Below are positions 52,667-60,934 of a stretch of 64,000 bases of DNA, piece after piece. The stretch spans positions 1 to 64,000 of the forward strand of contig NZ_JACJSD010000019.1 of the NCBI RefSeq assembly GCF_014697615.1, given 5' to 3'. The translations under genes were made by a program, and so were the position numbers. Under the pieces are notes generated by a model that was not told the origin of the DNA, made no database searches, and saw only the letters and a list, made by a program, of their open reading frames with translations. This DNA is from Nostoc sp. FACHB-280 (lineage in GTDB: Bacteria > Cyanobacteriota > Cyanobacteriia > Cyanobacteriales > Nostocaceae). How positions within the stretch are numbered: the stretch's first letter is position 1; every line of letters begins with the position of its first letter.

Positions 52667-55600
52667 TTAAACCGACAACCTTACCTGTGAACCTTGTTGA
52701 GTTTTATGCACTTCAATTCTGGCTTGAAAGGCTTCTTTGAGGTGGGGCATGTGAGTTACTGTCAGTATACAGGCGAAATCAGCAGCGATCGCATTTATGG
52801 CGGCAATCAAGCGATCGCATCCTTCGGCATCTTGTGTACCAAAGCCTTCATCTATAATTAACAATTGCAACGCTGCACCCGCCCGTTGTGCTAATAATTT
52901 CGCCATTGCTAACCGGATGGCAAAATTAATTCTAAATGCTTCCCCACCAGAGTAAGTCTCATAAGCGCGGGTTCCTTTGGCATCAGCAATTAGAATATCT
53001 AAGGTGTCAATCAACTTGGCATTTTTCTTGGTAGATTTACCGCTACGTCCAGCTTTTTGGGTAACAAATTGCACATGCAACTGATTGGCACTCAACCGCG
53101 CCAATAACTGATTTGTCTCAGCTTCTAGTTGGGGCAGCACATTTTCAATCATCAATGCTTGGATACCATTTTTACCAAATGCCAAAGCCAACTCATGGTA
53201 AACACGGTACTGTTTTTTACAAGCTTGCAGTTGTTGTTGTTGTTCTTCGTACTGTACTTGTAAGGTTTCTAATTGATGGGCGAGTTGTTCCAAACGCCCT
53301 AATTTGGCAATTTGTTCATCGAGTTGTCGGCGGCGGATAGCTAATTGCTGTTCTAAAGCTTGAATTTGCTCAATCGGGTTGGCAGACTGGGCTAGTTGTT
53401 GGACAATTTCATCAATTTGGCTGGCGAGTTGTTGTCGTTCATTTAACCGCGTGGTTTTCGCCGCTTCTAGTTCTTGTAATCTGCCTTGCAATTGGGGATA
53501 TTGCTGTTGGGCTGAGAGCAATTGTTGATAACGTAACTGCCAACCTTGACTTTGGCGGACGGCTTGGCGTAGGTTATTATGCTGCTCTGCACTATAACCA
53601 ATTTCTGTAATTTGACGCTCTAGGGCGGCAATTTGTTGGGCGCATTCAGAATCAGTTTGTTCTTGCTGAATTCTGGTTTGCAATTGGACGATAGTTGCTT
53701 GTAATTCTGGTTTGCGGGTGGCTAGTTGGGTTTGGCGTTTGAGTGCGTCTTTAATTTGCCCTTGTTTAATTTCTGCCCAGCGCCATCTTTCAACTTCACT
53801 CCGTGCTAGGGCATGGTCTTGCTCATTGTAATTTAATTGTTGCAGATATTCGTCTAATTTCCTCAGTTCTTGCTGTTTATCTTGGGCGTAATCACCCACT
53901 TGGAGCGATCGCTCTAAATGTTGTCTTTCCTGCGCCAGTTGTTCTAACTGTTGTTCTGCATCACTGGTTGATTCTAGTTGGGCGGCTAATTGTCCGCGCT
54001 GTTCCCGCAAAGAGTCATAAGGTGACAATTTTTGGGAAATTGCCCGGTATTCTTGCCGCAAAGCCTGAATTTCTCTGTCTGTACAAGCTAATTGCTCGCG
54101 GAATACCCACAATTGCTCCTCAGTTTCCTTGTACTCCGATTTAGTTTTATCAGCAACCCGATTCCAATGATGCTCATCTAACGGACGTTCACACAAAGGA
54201 CAAATCGCATCGGGGTTGCGGAGCATTTGTAATTTTTGGTCTAATTCGCCTAATAACCTCTCATATTCTCGCTGCTGTCCTTGCAGTCGCTCAATAAAGT
54301 GCCTTCTTTCCTGCCCTTTTTCTTGCACACGTTGCAAATAAACCCGCTCTTTCTCCATTTGTTCAATTTGCATCGCCACCGCCATCACCGCTTGTTGTAG
54401 TTCCGGGTGGCGTTGGGAGGCGCGTTGCAGTTGATTTTCTGTAGCTTGGATTTGTTCTAATCTGGCGACTAAACTAGCTTGGATTCTATCTAAATAAGTT
54501 TGCAAACTTTGACGCTGTTGCAATAAAGGCGAAACCTGCATCTGTAATTCATCCAACTGCGTCACCCGACGACGGGCGGCGTTGAGTTGTCCTAATGCGG
54601 CTTCGACTTCGCCTGATTTACTGAGGGTGTGCTGAATTTCCTGTTCTTGCTGTGATAAGGCTTCCAGTTGTGCTTGGACTTGTTGGAGTTGTCTTTCAAT
54701 TTCGTGAATTTGCTGAGTTAATTGCTGCTGCTTTTGTTGACGTAATGTTGTGGCGCGGGTGTGTTGTTCAAATTTAGCCGCAAAAGCTTCTTCTTGAGAT
54801 TGGAGACTTTGATAATGGGCGTAACCGTTTTTAATTTCTGCTTCTTGATTTAAGATTGCGGCTAACTCCGCCAGTTGGGTTTTAACAGATGATTGTTCTT
54901 GGTGAAGGCGATCGCAATCTTGAGTTAAATTTTGATATTGTTGCCTCACAAAGCTCAGTTGTTGTTCCCAATTTTGTCGCTGGTGCTGGACAACCTGCAA
55001 ACTTTGTAACTGAATGTTCTCAAAAGCTTGTACCTGTTGAAGCTGATTCAGTTCGGCTTCTAATTCTACCCGTTGCGCTTCTGTCAATTCTCGCTGTTGC
55101 AGTTGAATTTTAATCGCTTCCAAAGAACGCTCTAATTCTTCCGCCCTCGCTTTATATTGTCTGGAAGATTCTTTCGCCCGTTCTTCCAAATCATCATACT
55201 GCGTTAGTTTTAACAACTCTGCCAAAATTTCCTTACGTTCTGTCGGGCGCTTCAGCATAAACTCATCCGCACGACCTTGACGCAAGTAAGCAGAATTAAT
55301 AAAAGTATCGTAGTCCAGTTTAATATGTTCTAAAATCAAATCCTGAGTCGCCCGTACTCCTTTACCTGTCAGAGGACGAAACCCAGCAGGCGTTTCGATT
55401 TGAAATTCTAAAACACCAGTTGCACCTCTAATTCTGGTGCGAATGACGCGATAAAGTTGCTGGTTAATGTGAAACGTGAAATCAACGCGGACTTCTTTAG
55501 CCCCGGCGTGAATCACATCATCTTCAACAGCAGCACGACTTTCACCCCAAATTGCCCATGTAATCGCCTCAAGCAAAGACGATTTACCCGCACCATTAGA

Positions 55601-55693
55601 ACCAGAAATACAAGCCGTATGCAAACCACGAAAATCTAAAGTAGCATCACGGTAACTAAGGAAGTTTTTGAGGATAAGTTGTACTGGAATCAT
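52667..55693 (-). CDS. sbcC: SMC-like exonuclease subunit SbcC
   Basis: 1008 residues. With SbcD it cuts hairpin and palindromic DNA. N-terminal ATPase half with ISGSNGAGKSSLLEAITWAI (about 29-48, Walker A) and SAYLRQGRADEFMLKRP. A long coiled coil spans about 180-850, with the zinc hook CPLCERPL near 499. The C-terminal half has TYSGGEAFRINFAIRLAMAK (about 917) and LLIIDEGFGTQDAEGCDRLI (Walker B/D-loop). No sbcD gene is in the window. Its job is of interest here because the genome is rich in palindromes. Confidence 0.93.
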   Translation of the reverse strand: MIPVQLILKNFLSYRDATLDFRGLHTACISGSNGAGKSSLLEAITWAIWGESRAAVEDDVIHAGAKEVRVDFTFHINQQLYRVIRTRIRGATGVLEFQIETPAGFRPLTGKGVRATQDLILEHIKLDYDTFINSAYLRQGRADEFMLKRPTERKEILAELLKLTQYDDLEERAKESSRQYKARAEELERSLEAIKIQLQQRELTEAQRVELEAELNQLQQVQAFENIQLQSLQVVQHQRQNWEQQLSFVRQQYQNLTQDCDRLHQEQSSVKTQLAELAAILNQEAEIKNGYAHYQSLQSQEEAFAAKFEQHTRATTLRQQKQQQLTQQIHEIERQLQQVQAQLEALSQQEQEIQHTLSKSGEVEAALGQLNAARRRVTQLDELQMQVSPLLQQRQSLQTYLDRIQASLVARLEQIQATENQLQRASQRHPELQQAVMAVAMQIEQMEKERVYLQRVQEKGQERRHFIERLQGQQREYERLLGELDQKLQMLRNPDAICPLCERPLDEHHWNRVADKTKSEYKETEEQLWVFREQLACTDREIQALRQEYRAISQKLSPYDSLREQRGQLAAQLESTSDAEQQLEQLAQERQHLERSLQVGDYAQDKQQELRKLDEYLQQLNYNEQDHALARSEVERWRWAEIKQGQIKDALKRQTQLATRKPELQATIVQLQTRIQQEQTDSECAQQIAALERQITEIGYSAEQHNNLRQAVRQSQGWQLRYQQLLSAQQQYPQLQGRLQELEAAKTTRLNERQQLASQIDEIVQQLAQSANPIEQIQALEQQLAIRRRQLDEQIAKLGRLEQLAHQLETLQVQYEEQQQQLQACKKQYRVYHELALAFGKNGIQALMIENVLPQLEAETNQLLARLSANQLHVQFVTQKAGRSGKSTKKNAKLIDTLDILIADAKGTRAYETYSGGEAFRINFAIRLAMAKLLAQRAGAALQLLIIDEGFGTQDAEGCDRLIAAINAIAADFACILTVTHMPHLKEAFQARIEVHKTQQGSQVRLSV

Positions 55694-55849
55694 TGAGGCA
55701 ATAGCGCCACATCTAGGTTTTCATCAACAAGCAGTACAGATGCACTCTAGATAGTTTAGCTAGGTAGATATCAGTATTCTAGTCTTTAAGTCCGTAATTT
55801 TACGAAAATTAACAATATGATGAGCAAGTTTTTCCCATCTGGCAAATTA

Positions 55850-55960
55850 GGCGTTGCTGATTTCATGTATGAAAATCATTTTGTTTTCTGATAAAACCCT
55901 TGTAGGGACGTTTCATGAAACGTCTCTACATTTAAATTCATACCTCTATTCAGCAACGCC
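55850..55960. mobile_element. MITE-like element with GGCGTTGCTGA ends
   Basis: 111 bp. The left end GGCGTTGCTGA...GTATGAA and the right end (TTCATAC...TCAGCAACGCC) are imperfect inverted repeats of 24 bp. Inside, TGTAGGGACGTTTCA / TGAAACGTCTCTACA (55901-55930) is an almost perfect 30-bp palindrome with one mismatch. No coding potential. The GGCGTTGCTGA end is one I recognise as frequent in Nostocales genomes. Confidence 0.7.
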
Positions 55961-56015
55961 ACAAATTATTTTGTTAATAAAGAGATGTAAGCTTGAGAGA
56001 CAATTTATTTTTACT

Positions 56016-56043
56016 GTAGAGACTTTGTATACAAAGTCTCTAC
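56016..56043. repeat. Perfect 28-bp palindrome (GTAGAGAC ... GTCTCTAC)
   Basis: GTAGAGACTTTGTA followed directly by TACAAAGTCTCTAC. The outer GTAGaGAC and GTCTCTAC match the core of the palindrome at 55901-55930, so the two belong to one family. Confidence 0.85.
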
Positions 56044-56290
56044 TATAGCAATCCTAAATCATTTGTGAAATCTCTTTCTTTTCCTCTTTCTCTTTCTTTG
56101 TGTCCTACCCTGCGGGAAGCCGCTATCGCGTCTATGCGCCCTTTGCGGTACCCTACCCTTCGGGAACGCCTGACGGCGAACGGGAAGCCGCTTCGCGTCT
56201 ACGTTAAAAAGAATACTTTTTCACAACTCAGATAGAATTGCTATATAGCAATCCTGAATGATATACAAACATCTCTCTACCTTATCTACC
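56043..56290. repeat. Direct tatagcaatcct repeats and a dispersed repeat cluster
   Basis: Tatagcaatcct occurs at about 56044 and at about 56244; the latter is inside TTGCTATATAGCAA (56238-56251, perfect palindrome). Between lies about 110 bases made of the gcggcttcccgaaggg-type repeat in reverse (ctaccctgcgggaagccgct, ctacccttcgggaacgcc). No gene in the 647-base gap between sbcC and the methyltransferase gene. Confidence 0.65.
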
Positions 56291-56340
56291 TTGTCTCTTT
56301 TGTTCATTTCTCAATTAGGGCTGCTATATATTTACTGAAC

Positions 56341-57000
56341 TTAACCCTTCAAATTTCGCAGCAGTAATTGACAACCACATAAAAACGGGTTGGGATTTTC
56401 GATACGCTCATCTTGAAGTACCTCAATCGGCAACTTACTGTGATAAATTAACTGATCGTAATCCATCAACGCATTCCACTTAATCTTGCCTGTAGGAAAA
56501 CCTAATTCTAAAGCGGCATCATAGATTAATTCTTGCCATTTCTCAATCTCTGGATCTCGTGATTTACAATAATCGAGAATGGCGATTAATGCACCAGATT
56601 TTGTAACACGTAAAATCTCACTCAAAGCGCGTACAGGATCAGCGACAACACATAGGGTAAAGCCAGATGCAGCAGCATCAAAGCTATTATCGGCAAAATC
56701 CAGATTTAGCAAATCAGCGACTTTAAAAGAGATATCTGCGGCGACAGTTTTTTTGCTGGCTTCATTCATCATTTTCTCAGATAAATCTACACCCACAACG
56801 CTTACACCTTGGGGATAAGCTGGAAGATTTAATCCTGTGCCAACAGCAGCATCTAGCACAGTTTGTCCTGGTTGAAGTTGTAGGGAATCAATTAGTGGTT
56901 GACGTTCAATGTGCCAGTAGCGCAGCATAATCTGTTCATAATCTACTGCACCGTGATTGTAGGCATCAATTATTTTGACTACTTGCATAAACTTACTCAT
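56341..57000 (-). CDS. Class I SAM-dependent methyltransferase
   Basis: 219 residues. Rossmann-type methyltransferase with motif I TVLDAAVGTGLNLPAYPQGV (about 47-66), VVGVDLSEKMMNEASKK (acidic loop ending motif post-I), ADLLNLDFADNSFDAAASGF (about 94-113) and EILRVTKSGALIAILDYC. The pattern is of the UbiE/Methyltransf_11 type. The N-terminal part (AYNHGAVDYEQIMLRYWHIE) and the tail (LPIEVLQDERIENPNPFLCG) give no clue to the substrate. Single gene; the start at 57000 is the ATG. Confidence 0.82.
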   Translation of the reverse strand: MSKFMQVVKIIDAYNHGAVDYEQIMLRYWHIERQPLIDSLQLQPGQTVLDAAVGTGLNLPAYPQGVSVVGVDLSEKMMNEASKKTVAADISFKVADLLNLDFADNSFDAAASGFTLCVVADPVRALSEILRVTKSGALIAILDYCKSRDPEIEKWQELIYDAALELGFPTGKIKWNALMDYDQLIYHSKLPIEVLQDERIENPNPFLCGCQLLLRNLKG

Positions 57001-57357
57001 TAATAATATAAGTAAATACCTTGTTGTAACTATTTATGCAATACTTTGACAAGATATAATTATCAAATTTTGTATATTATATAACCGTGTAAATACTTTT
57101 ATTTTTAGATATAAAATGTAAAACAAAATTATCATGGAACAAATTTAGTAAATTTGCGTCAATTAGAAGTATCAAAATCTTGAGTGGGCAACGTATTTCA
57201 AAAGTCTAAAATTTTGTGGAACCACAGCAAATACTCCTCGTCATGCAATCAGTCTTACCTAGGGAATATGCCGAGAGATAGTTCCACGATTAGTCAGAAA
57301 CAATCTCAGTAACACCTCGTCATTACACAGGTCACACACATAAGCGTAAAATTTGTT
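57001..57357. other. A+T-rich divergent spacer
   Basis: 357 bases between two divergent genes. Highly A+T-rich with several TATAAT-like hexamers near 57050-57120. No ORF, repeat or RNA recognised. Confidence 0.5.
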
Positions 57358-58065
57358 ATGACACACCTTTATCGGCTTAAATCTGGAACTGCTGCATTCA
57401 TGGCAATGGCCTTAACTACAGCAGGTGCGATCGCTCCCATGATTGCATTAGCTCCCGCCCAAGCGCAATATAATCTTGGGCAGTCACGCTCAACTACAAT
57501 TCCTGCTAATGTAACTTTGCCTGTAACTTACGAAAAAGAAAAAATCGTGATCACCCCAGGCGAAAGTATGTCCATCAAGCTGAGAATAGCTAATGACATC
57601 ATCGATAGAAATAGAAATGTCTTAATTCCTGCTAGAACTGAAGTGGTTGGTAGATTAGAGCCTGTCGAGTTATACGGTAGAAGTTCCTCCAGCAACAGAA
57701 ATAGTGATAATAGCAAGGGTGTGAGATTTGTTGCTTCTGAACTTGTCTTTCCTTCTGGTCGCAGATTACCAATTAATGCAAATTCTCGCACAATTACTGA
57801 AACCGAAAGAATCAGCAAAGGTGCTAATACTGGTCAAATTTTAACCGATGCAGCTATTGGTGCAGGTGCAGCCACTGTTATTTCATTGTTAACGGGTAAC
57901 AGAAAAGTTGAAGTATTAGAGCCTGTGGCTGGTGGTGCGGTTGGCGCTGCTGCGAGTGTGCTGTTGCGGAAAAACCAAGCTGATGTGTTTGTTCTCAGAC
58001 CTGAAGAAGATTTGGACATCACACTGACCAGCAATTTAGTTATTTCTCGAAATAATACCTATTAA
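57358..58065 (+). CDS. Exported protein with a domain shared with the SLH gene at 59505
   Basis: 235 residues. A signal peptide (about 1-36, cleavage near AQA). The rest is one domain, with VTLPVTYEKEKIVITPGESM (about 52-71), VLIPARTEVVGRLEPVELYG, VRFVASELVFPSGRRLPINA and the glycine-rich membrane-like stretch DAAIGAGAATVISLLTGNRK. Its final VFVLRPEEDLDITLTSNLVI resembles the C-terminus of the protein at 59505-60746. I know no function; 'conjugal transfer TrbI/VirB10-like' annotations are sometimes attached to such domains. A HIP1 terminator follows. Confidence 0.65.
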   Translation: MTHLYRLKSGTAAFMAMALTTAGAIAPMIALAPAQAQYNLGQSRSTTIPANVTLPVTYEKEKIVITPGESMSIKLRIANDIIDRNRNVLIPARTEVVGRLEPVELYGRSSSSNRNSDNSKGVRFVASELVFPSGRRLPINANSRTITETERISKGANTGQILTDAAIGAGAATVISLLTGNRKVEVLEPVAGGAVGAAASVLLRKNQADVFVLRPEEDLDITLTSNLVISRNNTY

Positions 58066-58099
58066 CTAAAATTCCGTCGTGAATTTAATCATGCTATCA

Positions 58100-58136
58100 G
58101 CGATCGCCTATCATAGTGACACAGGCGATCGCTTCA
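58100..58136 (+). terminator. HIP1-stem terminator
   Basis: GCGATCGCCT and AGGCGATCGC form a perfect 10-bp stem (both arms contain HIP1), followed by TTCATTTTTAT. It is 34 bases after the stop of the 57358 gene. Confidence 0.75.
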
Positions 58137-58505
58137 TTTTTATAGATACAAAAATTAATATTTCTGAAACATTTTTATTCCTATATCGTCTTACTTAATA
58201 TTCAAGCGACAGGCTAAATATTTGCTGGCTAATAACCTCTAAAATTCGCTTCACTTATTCTTTAGAAGAAATTTAGTGGATGTACGGTATCAGTTTTTAG
58301 TAGAAAAAACCAAGATTAAATTATTAAGCGCCCAAACAAATTTGCATCTTCCATCCTACTGGGAACAATAAAATTCACTAGCAGGATTTAACTAAGTTAT
58401 CTGTCTATTTATTACATAGGTGCGTTCATAAAATCAACTAATTCCAGTTGGTTTGAAATCAATCGTCAATTCCTAATTTACACATATCCTTGAAGGTTTT
58501 TTACT
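58137..58505. other. Intergenic region before the PEP-CTERM gene
   Basis: About 370 bases, A+T-rich, no supported ORF. Nearest to the gene it reads TCCTTGAAGG 9 bases before the ATG, which is the likely ribosome site. Confidence 0.5.
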
Positions 58506-59192
58506 ATGCTGAAAAGTTTATCTCTTGCTTTACTAGGAACAACTGTCATTGTAGCGAGTGCTAACCCAGCTAGTGCTGTAACTATGGTAGTAAGTGGCGG
58601 TATGTTCTCTAGCTACTCTGATGCTAAAACTGTCACCTTTGATGATGGGACAGCAAATGATCCAAATGGATTTGCTACTTACTCTAATGTGACTACTAAC
58701 ATTGTTCAAGGTAGTGTCAGTGGTCAATATGCTTCACCCTATCAAGATACCACCAAATTCCTGACAATTGCGCCATCAGGTAGTGGTGTTGCAGGTGATA
58801 GTGGTTTTGTCAGTATTGCTTTCAAAGAAGCTGTTGATTACTTCGGTTTTTATGCAGGCTCCTTGGATAGTTACAACTACATTGACATCTATAGCGGTAA
58901 TCAGTTGTTAAAGAGTTTTAGTGGCTCAGATGTGCCAGGTGCTGTAGCTGATGGTAGTTGGACTAGCGGTCAAGCTAATCTATTTGTCAATCTTGTAGGT
59001 GATGCAGGCGAAAAATTTGATCGAGTTGTGATGCGCTCAAATGGTATTGCCTTTGAAACAGATAACCACGCCTATAGATTAGCACAGAGTGTTCCAGAAC
59101 CCAGCGCGATGTTAGGTGTATTGGCAATAGGAACTTTTGGAACTACTTCACTTTTAAAACGTCAACACAAGAAAGTAGCTGTACAAGGATAA
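58506..59192 (+). CDS. PEP-CTERM surface protein
   Basis: 228 residues. Signal peptide at about 1-24 (ending PASA). The C-terminal sorting signal is clear: SVPEPSAMLGVLAIGTFG (about 194-211), a hydrophobic helix, then the basic LLKRQHKK. This would be processed by an exosortase and exposed outside. Between is a beta-rich domain with VTFDDGTANDPNGF, VDYFGFYAGSLDSYNYIDIY and QANLFVNLVGDAGEKFDRVV, the pattern of the Npun_F0296-type exosortase-dependent family. No exosortase is in the window. It is followed by a terminator. Confidence 0.85.
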   Translation: MLKSLSLALLGTTVIVASANPASAVTMVVSGGMFSSYSDAKTVTFDDGTANDPNGFATYSNVTTNIVQGSVSGQYASPYQDTTKFLTIAPSGSGVAGDSGFVSIAFKEAVDYFGFYAGSLDSYNYIDIYSGNQLLKSFSGSDVPGAVADGSWTSGQANLFVNLVGDAGEKFDRVVMRSNGIAFETDNHAYRLAQSVPEPSAMLGVLAIGTFGTTSLLKRQHKKVAVQG

Positions 59193-59216
59193 ATTTTCTT
59201 TTCAGCTTAATTTGAT

Positions 59217-59252
59217 AACTGCTATGTGAACAAACTCGCATAGCAGTTTTTT
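59217..59252 (+). terminator. Rho-independent terminator of the PEP-CTERM gene
   Basis: AACTGCTATG and CATAGCAGTT make a 10-bp perfect stem with a 12-base loop, followed by TTTTTTC. Confidence 0.88.
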
Positions 59253-59504
59253 CATGGTGATTTTATGTTGCCATGAGATTATCCATAATGAGAAATAGTT
59301 ATTGATGAATTATCAATTAATTTTTAATATGTCATAGGAAATAAGTCATACATCAGAGATAGACACACATGACTTATTTCCTATTCATATCTATAATTTG
59401 AATCTAAAAATATTTTCAAAAAATATCAAATACCAGAAACTTTTTATAGTCAAAATTGTCTAAGTAATTAACAGAAACAAAATAAATGTAAAGAGGTAAA
59501 ATTA

Positions 59505-60746
59505 ATGTTTACTTTAAATCGTTGGCAATCTAAAACTGCTGCACTCATGGCTTTGACCATCACTGCTGGCGCTGTCGCACCTTTTATAACTGCCACACCT
59601 TCTTTAGCTCAAACTACTTTTACAGATGTTTCTTCTAATTATTGGGCAGCACAATTTATTCAAGAATTATCACAACGGGGTGTAATTGCAGGTTTCCCTG
59701 ATGGTAGTTTCCGCCCAGAAGAAGCAGTCACCCGCGCTCAATTTGCCGCGATGGTAAATAAGGCCTTTTCAAAAGCACCACAACGCCAAGCAATCAACTT
59801 TGTGGATGTACCCAGCAATTTCTGGGCATCTAGCGCCATTCAGCAAGCTTATACCATCGGTTTCTTATCTGGATATCCTGGAAATCGTTTTGAGCCGAAT
59901 CAAGCGATTCCTCGTCAACAGGTGTTAGTTTCCCTGGCTAATGGTTTGCAATATAGCCCTAGTGGTAATGTGGAAGGCACTCTGCAATACTTCAACGATG
60001 CTTCGGGAATTGCGAGTTATGCCCGTAGTCCGATTGCGGCGGCGACGGAACAGCAAATTGTGGTCAACTATCCTAATGTTAAATTCCTCAGCCCGAATGC
60101 CACTGCAACACGCGCTCAGGTAGCAGCTTTTATTTACCAAGCTTTAGTGAGTTCTAATCAAGCTTCGGCAATTAACTCACCTTATATAGTTGCGTCTCAA
60201 CCCACAACACCTACACCCGTCTCAATTACAATTCCCCAAGGAACTGTTATCCCCGTGAAGTATGACCAAGCGAAAAAAATCTTGGTAACTAAAGATGAGA
60301 CTGCACCTTTAACACTAACTGTTGACCAAAATGTAGTTACCCAAGATGGTACTGTGGTCATTCCGGCTGGTAGTCAAGTTGTTGGTCAACTCAAACCAGC
60401 AAAAGGCGGTTCGCAATTCGTAGGACAGAAACTGGTGTTAACCACAGGTCAAGAGTATCAAATTGCTGCTACTTCTGATGTGATTACCAAAACTGAAACA
60501 GTCAACAAAGGTACTAGCACTAGAACCATTATTACCAATACAGTATTAGGTGCTGGGGCGGCGGCGGCGGTATCTGCGGTGACAGGCGATCGCGCGATCG
60601 CAACCGAAGAAGTTCTCGGTGGTGCTGCGATCGGTGGTTTAATTGGCTTGTTCTTCGGTCGCAACAGTGTTGATTTAATCGCCATTAACCCCAATACCGA
60701 TTTAGAAATGACCGTCAATCAAAATCTGTTGGTGTCAGTGAGATAG
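59505..60746 (+). CDS. SLH-domain surface protein with a shared C-terminal domain
   Basis: 413 residues. Signal peptide at about 1-35, then three SLH repeats: FTDVSSNYWAAQFIQELSQR...FPDGSFRPEEAVTRAQFAAM (about 38-85), FVDVPSNFWASSAI...GYPGNRFEPNQAIPRQQ (about 98-148), FNDASGIASYARSPIAAATE (about 160-215). They attach the protein to secondary cell-wall polymer or the outer membrane. The C-terminal part (about 235-413; ITIPQGTVIPVKYDQAKKIL, VIPAGSQVVGQLKPAKGG, LGAGAAAAVSAVTGDRAIAT) is homologous in order to the protein at 57358-58065. Confidence 0.88.
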   Translation: MFTLNRWQSKTAALMALTITAGAVAPFITATPSLAQTTFTDVSSNYWAAQFIQELSQRGVIAGFPDGSFRPEEAVTRAQFAAMVNKAFSKAPQRQAINFVDVPSNFWASSAIQQAYTIGFLSGYPGNRFEPNQAIPRQQVLVSLANGLQYSPSGNVEGTLQYFNDASGIASYARSPIAAATEQQIVVNYPNVKFLSPNATATRAQVAAFIYQALVSSNQASAINSPYIVASQPTTPTPVSITIPQGTVIPVKYDQAKKILVTKDETAPLTLTVDQNVVTQDGTVVIPAGSQVVGQLKPAKGGSQFVGQKLVLTTGQEYQIAATSDVITKTETVNKGTSTRTIITNTVLGAGAAAAVSAVTGDRAIATEEVLGGAAIGGLIGLFFGRNSVDLIAINPNTDLEMTVNQNLLVSVR

Positions 60747-60753
60747 TACTTAG

Positions 60754-60903
60754 CCCCAACGAATGGAATTCGCGGCTATAAAAACGTAGACGCGCAAGCG
60801 GCTTCCCGCAGGGTAGTCCGCCTTCGCGGACTCATATAAAATCAAAGGTTTTGAACCCGCGCTGGCGGGTTTTGTCTGTGTAGCCGCGACTTTAGTCGCT
60901 GGG
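60754..60903. mobile_element. 150-bp palindrome-ended repeat
   Basis: The left end ccccaacga...attcgcggcta and the right end tagccgcgac...gtcgctggg form an imperfect inverted repeat of about 25 bp. Inside are gcggcttcccgcagggtag, gtccgccttcgcggac (perfect stem) and AACCCGC-GCTG-GCGGGTT (60854-60871, a 7-bp stem followed by TTTG). The last hairpin may also terminate the SLH gene transcript. The blocks are widespread in cyanobacterial genomes, as I recall. Confidence 0.6.
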
Positions 60904-60934
60904 TGCAAGATGTGAAAAGGACAAATTTCCCACT

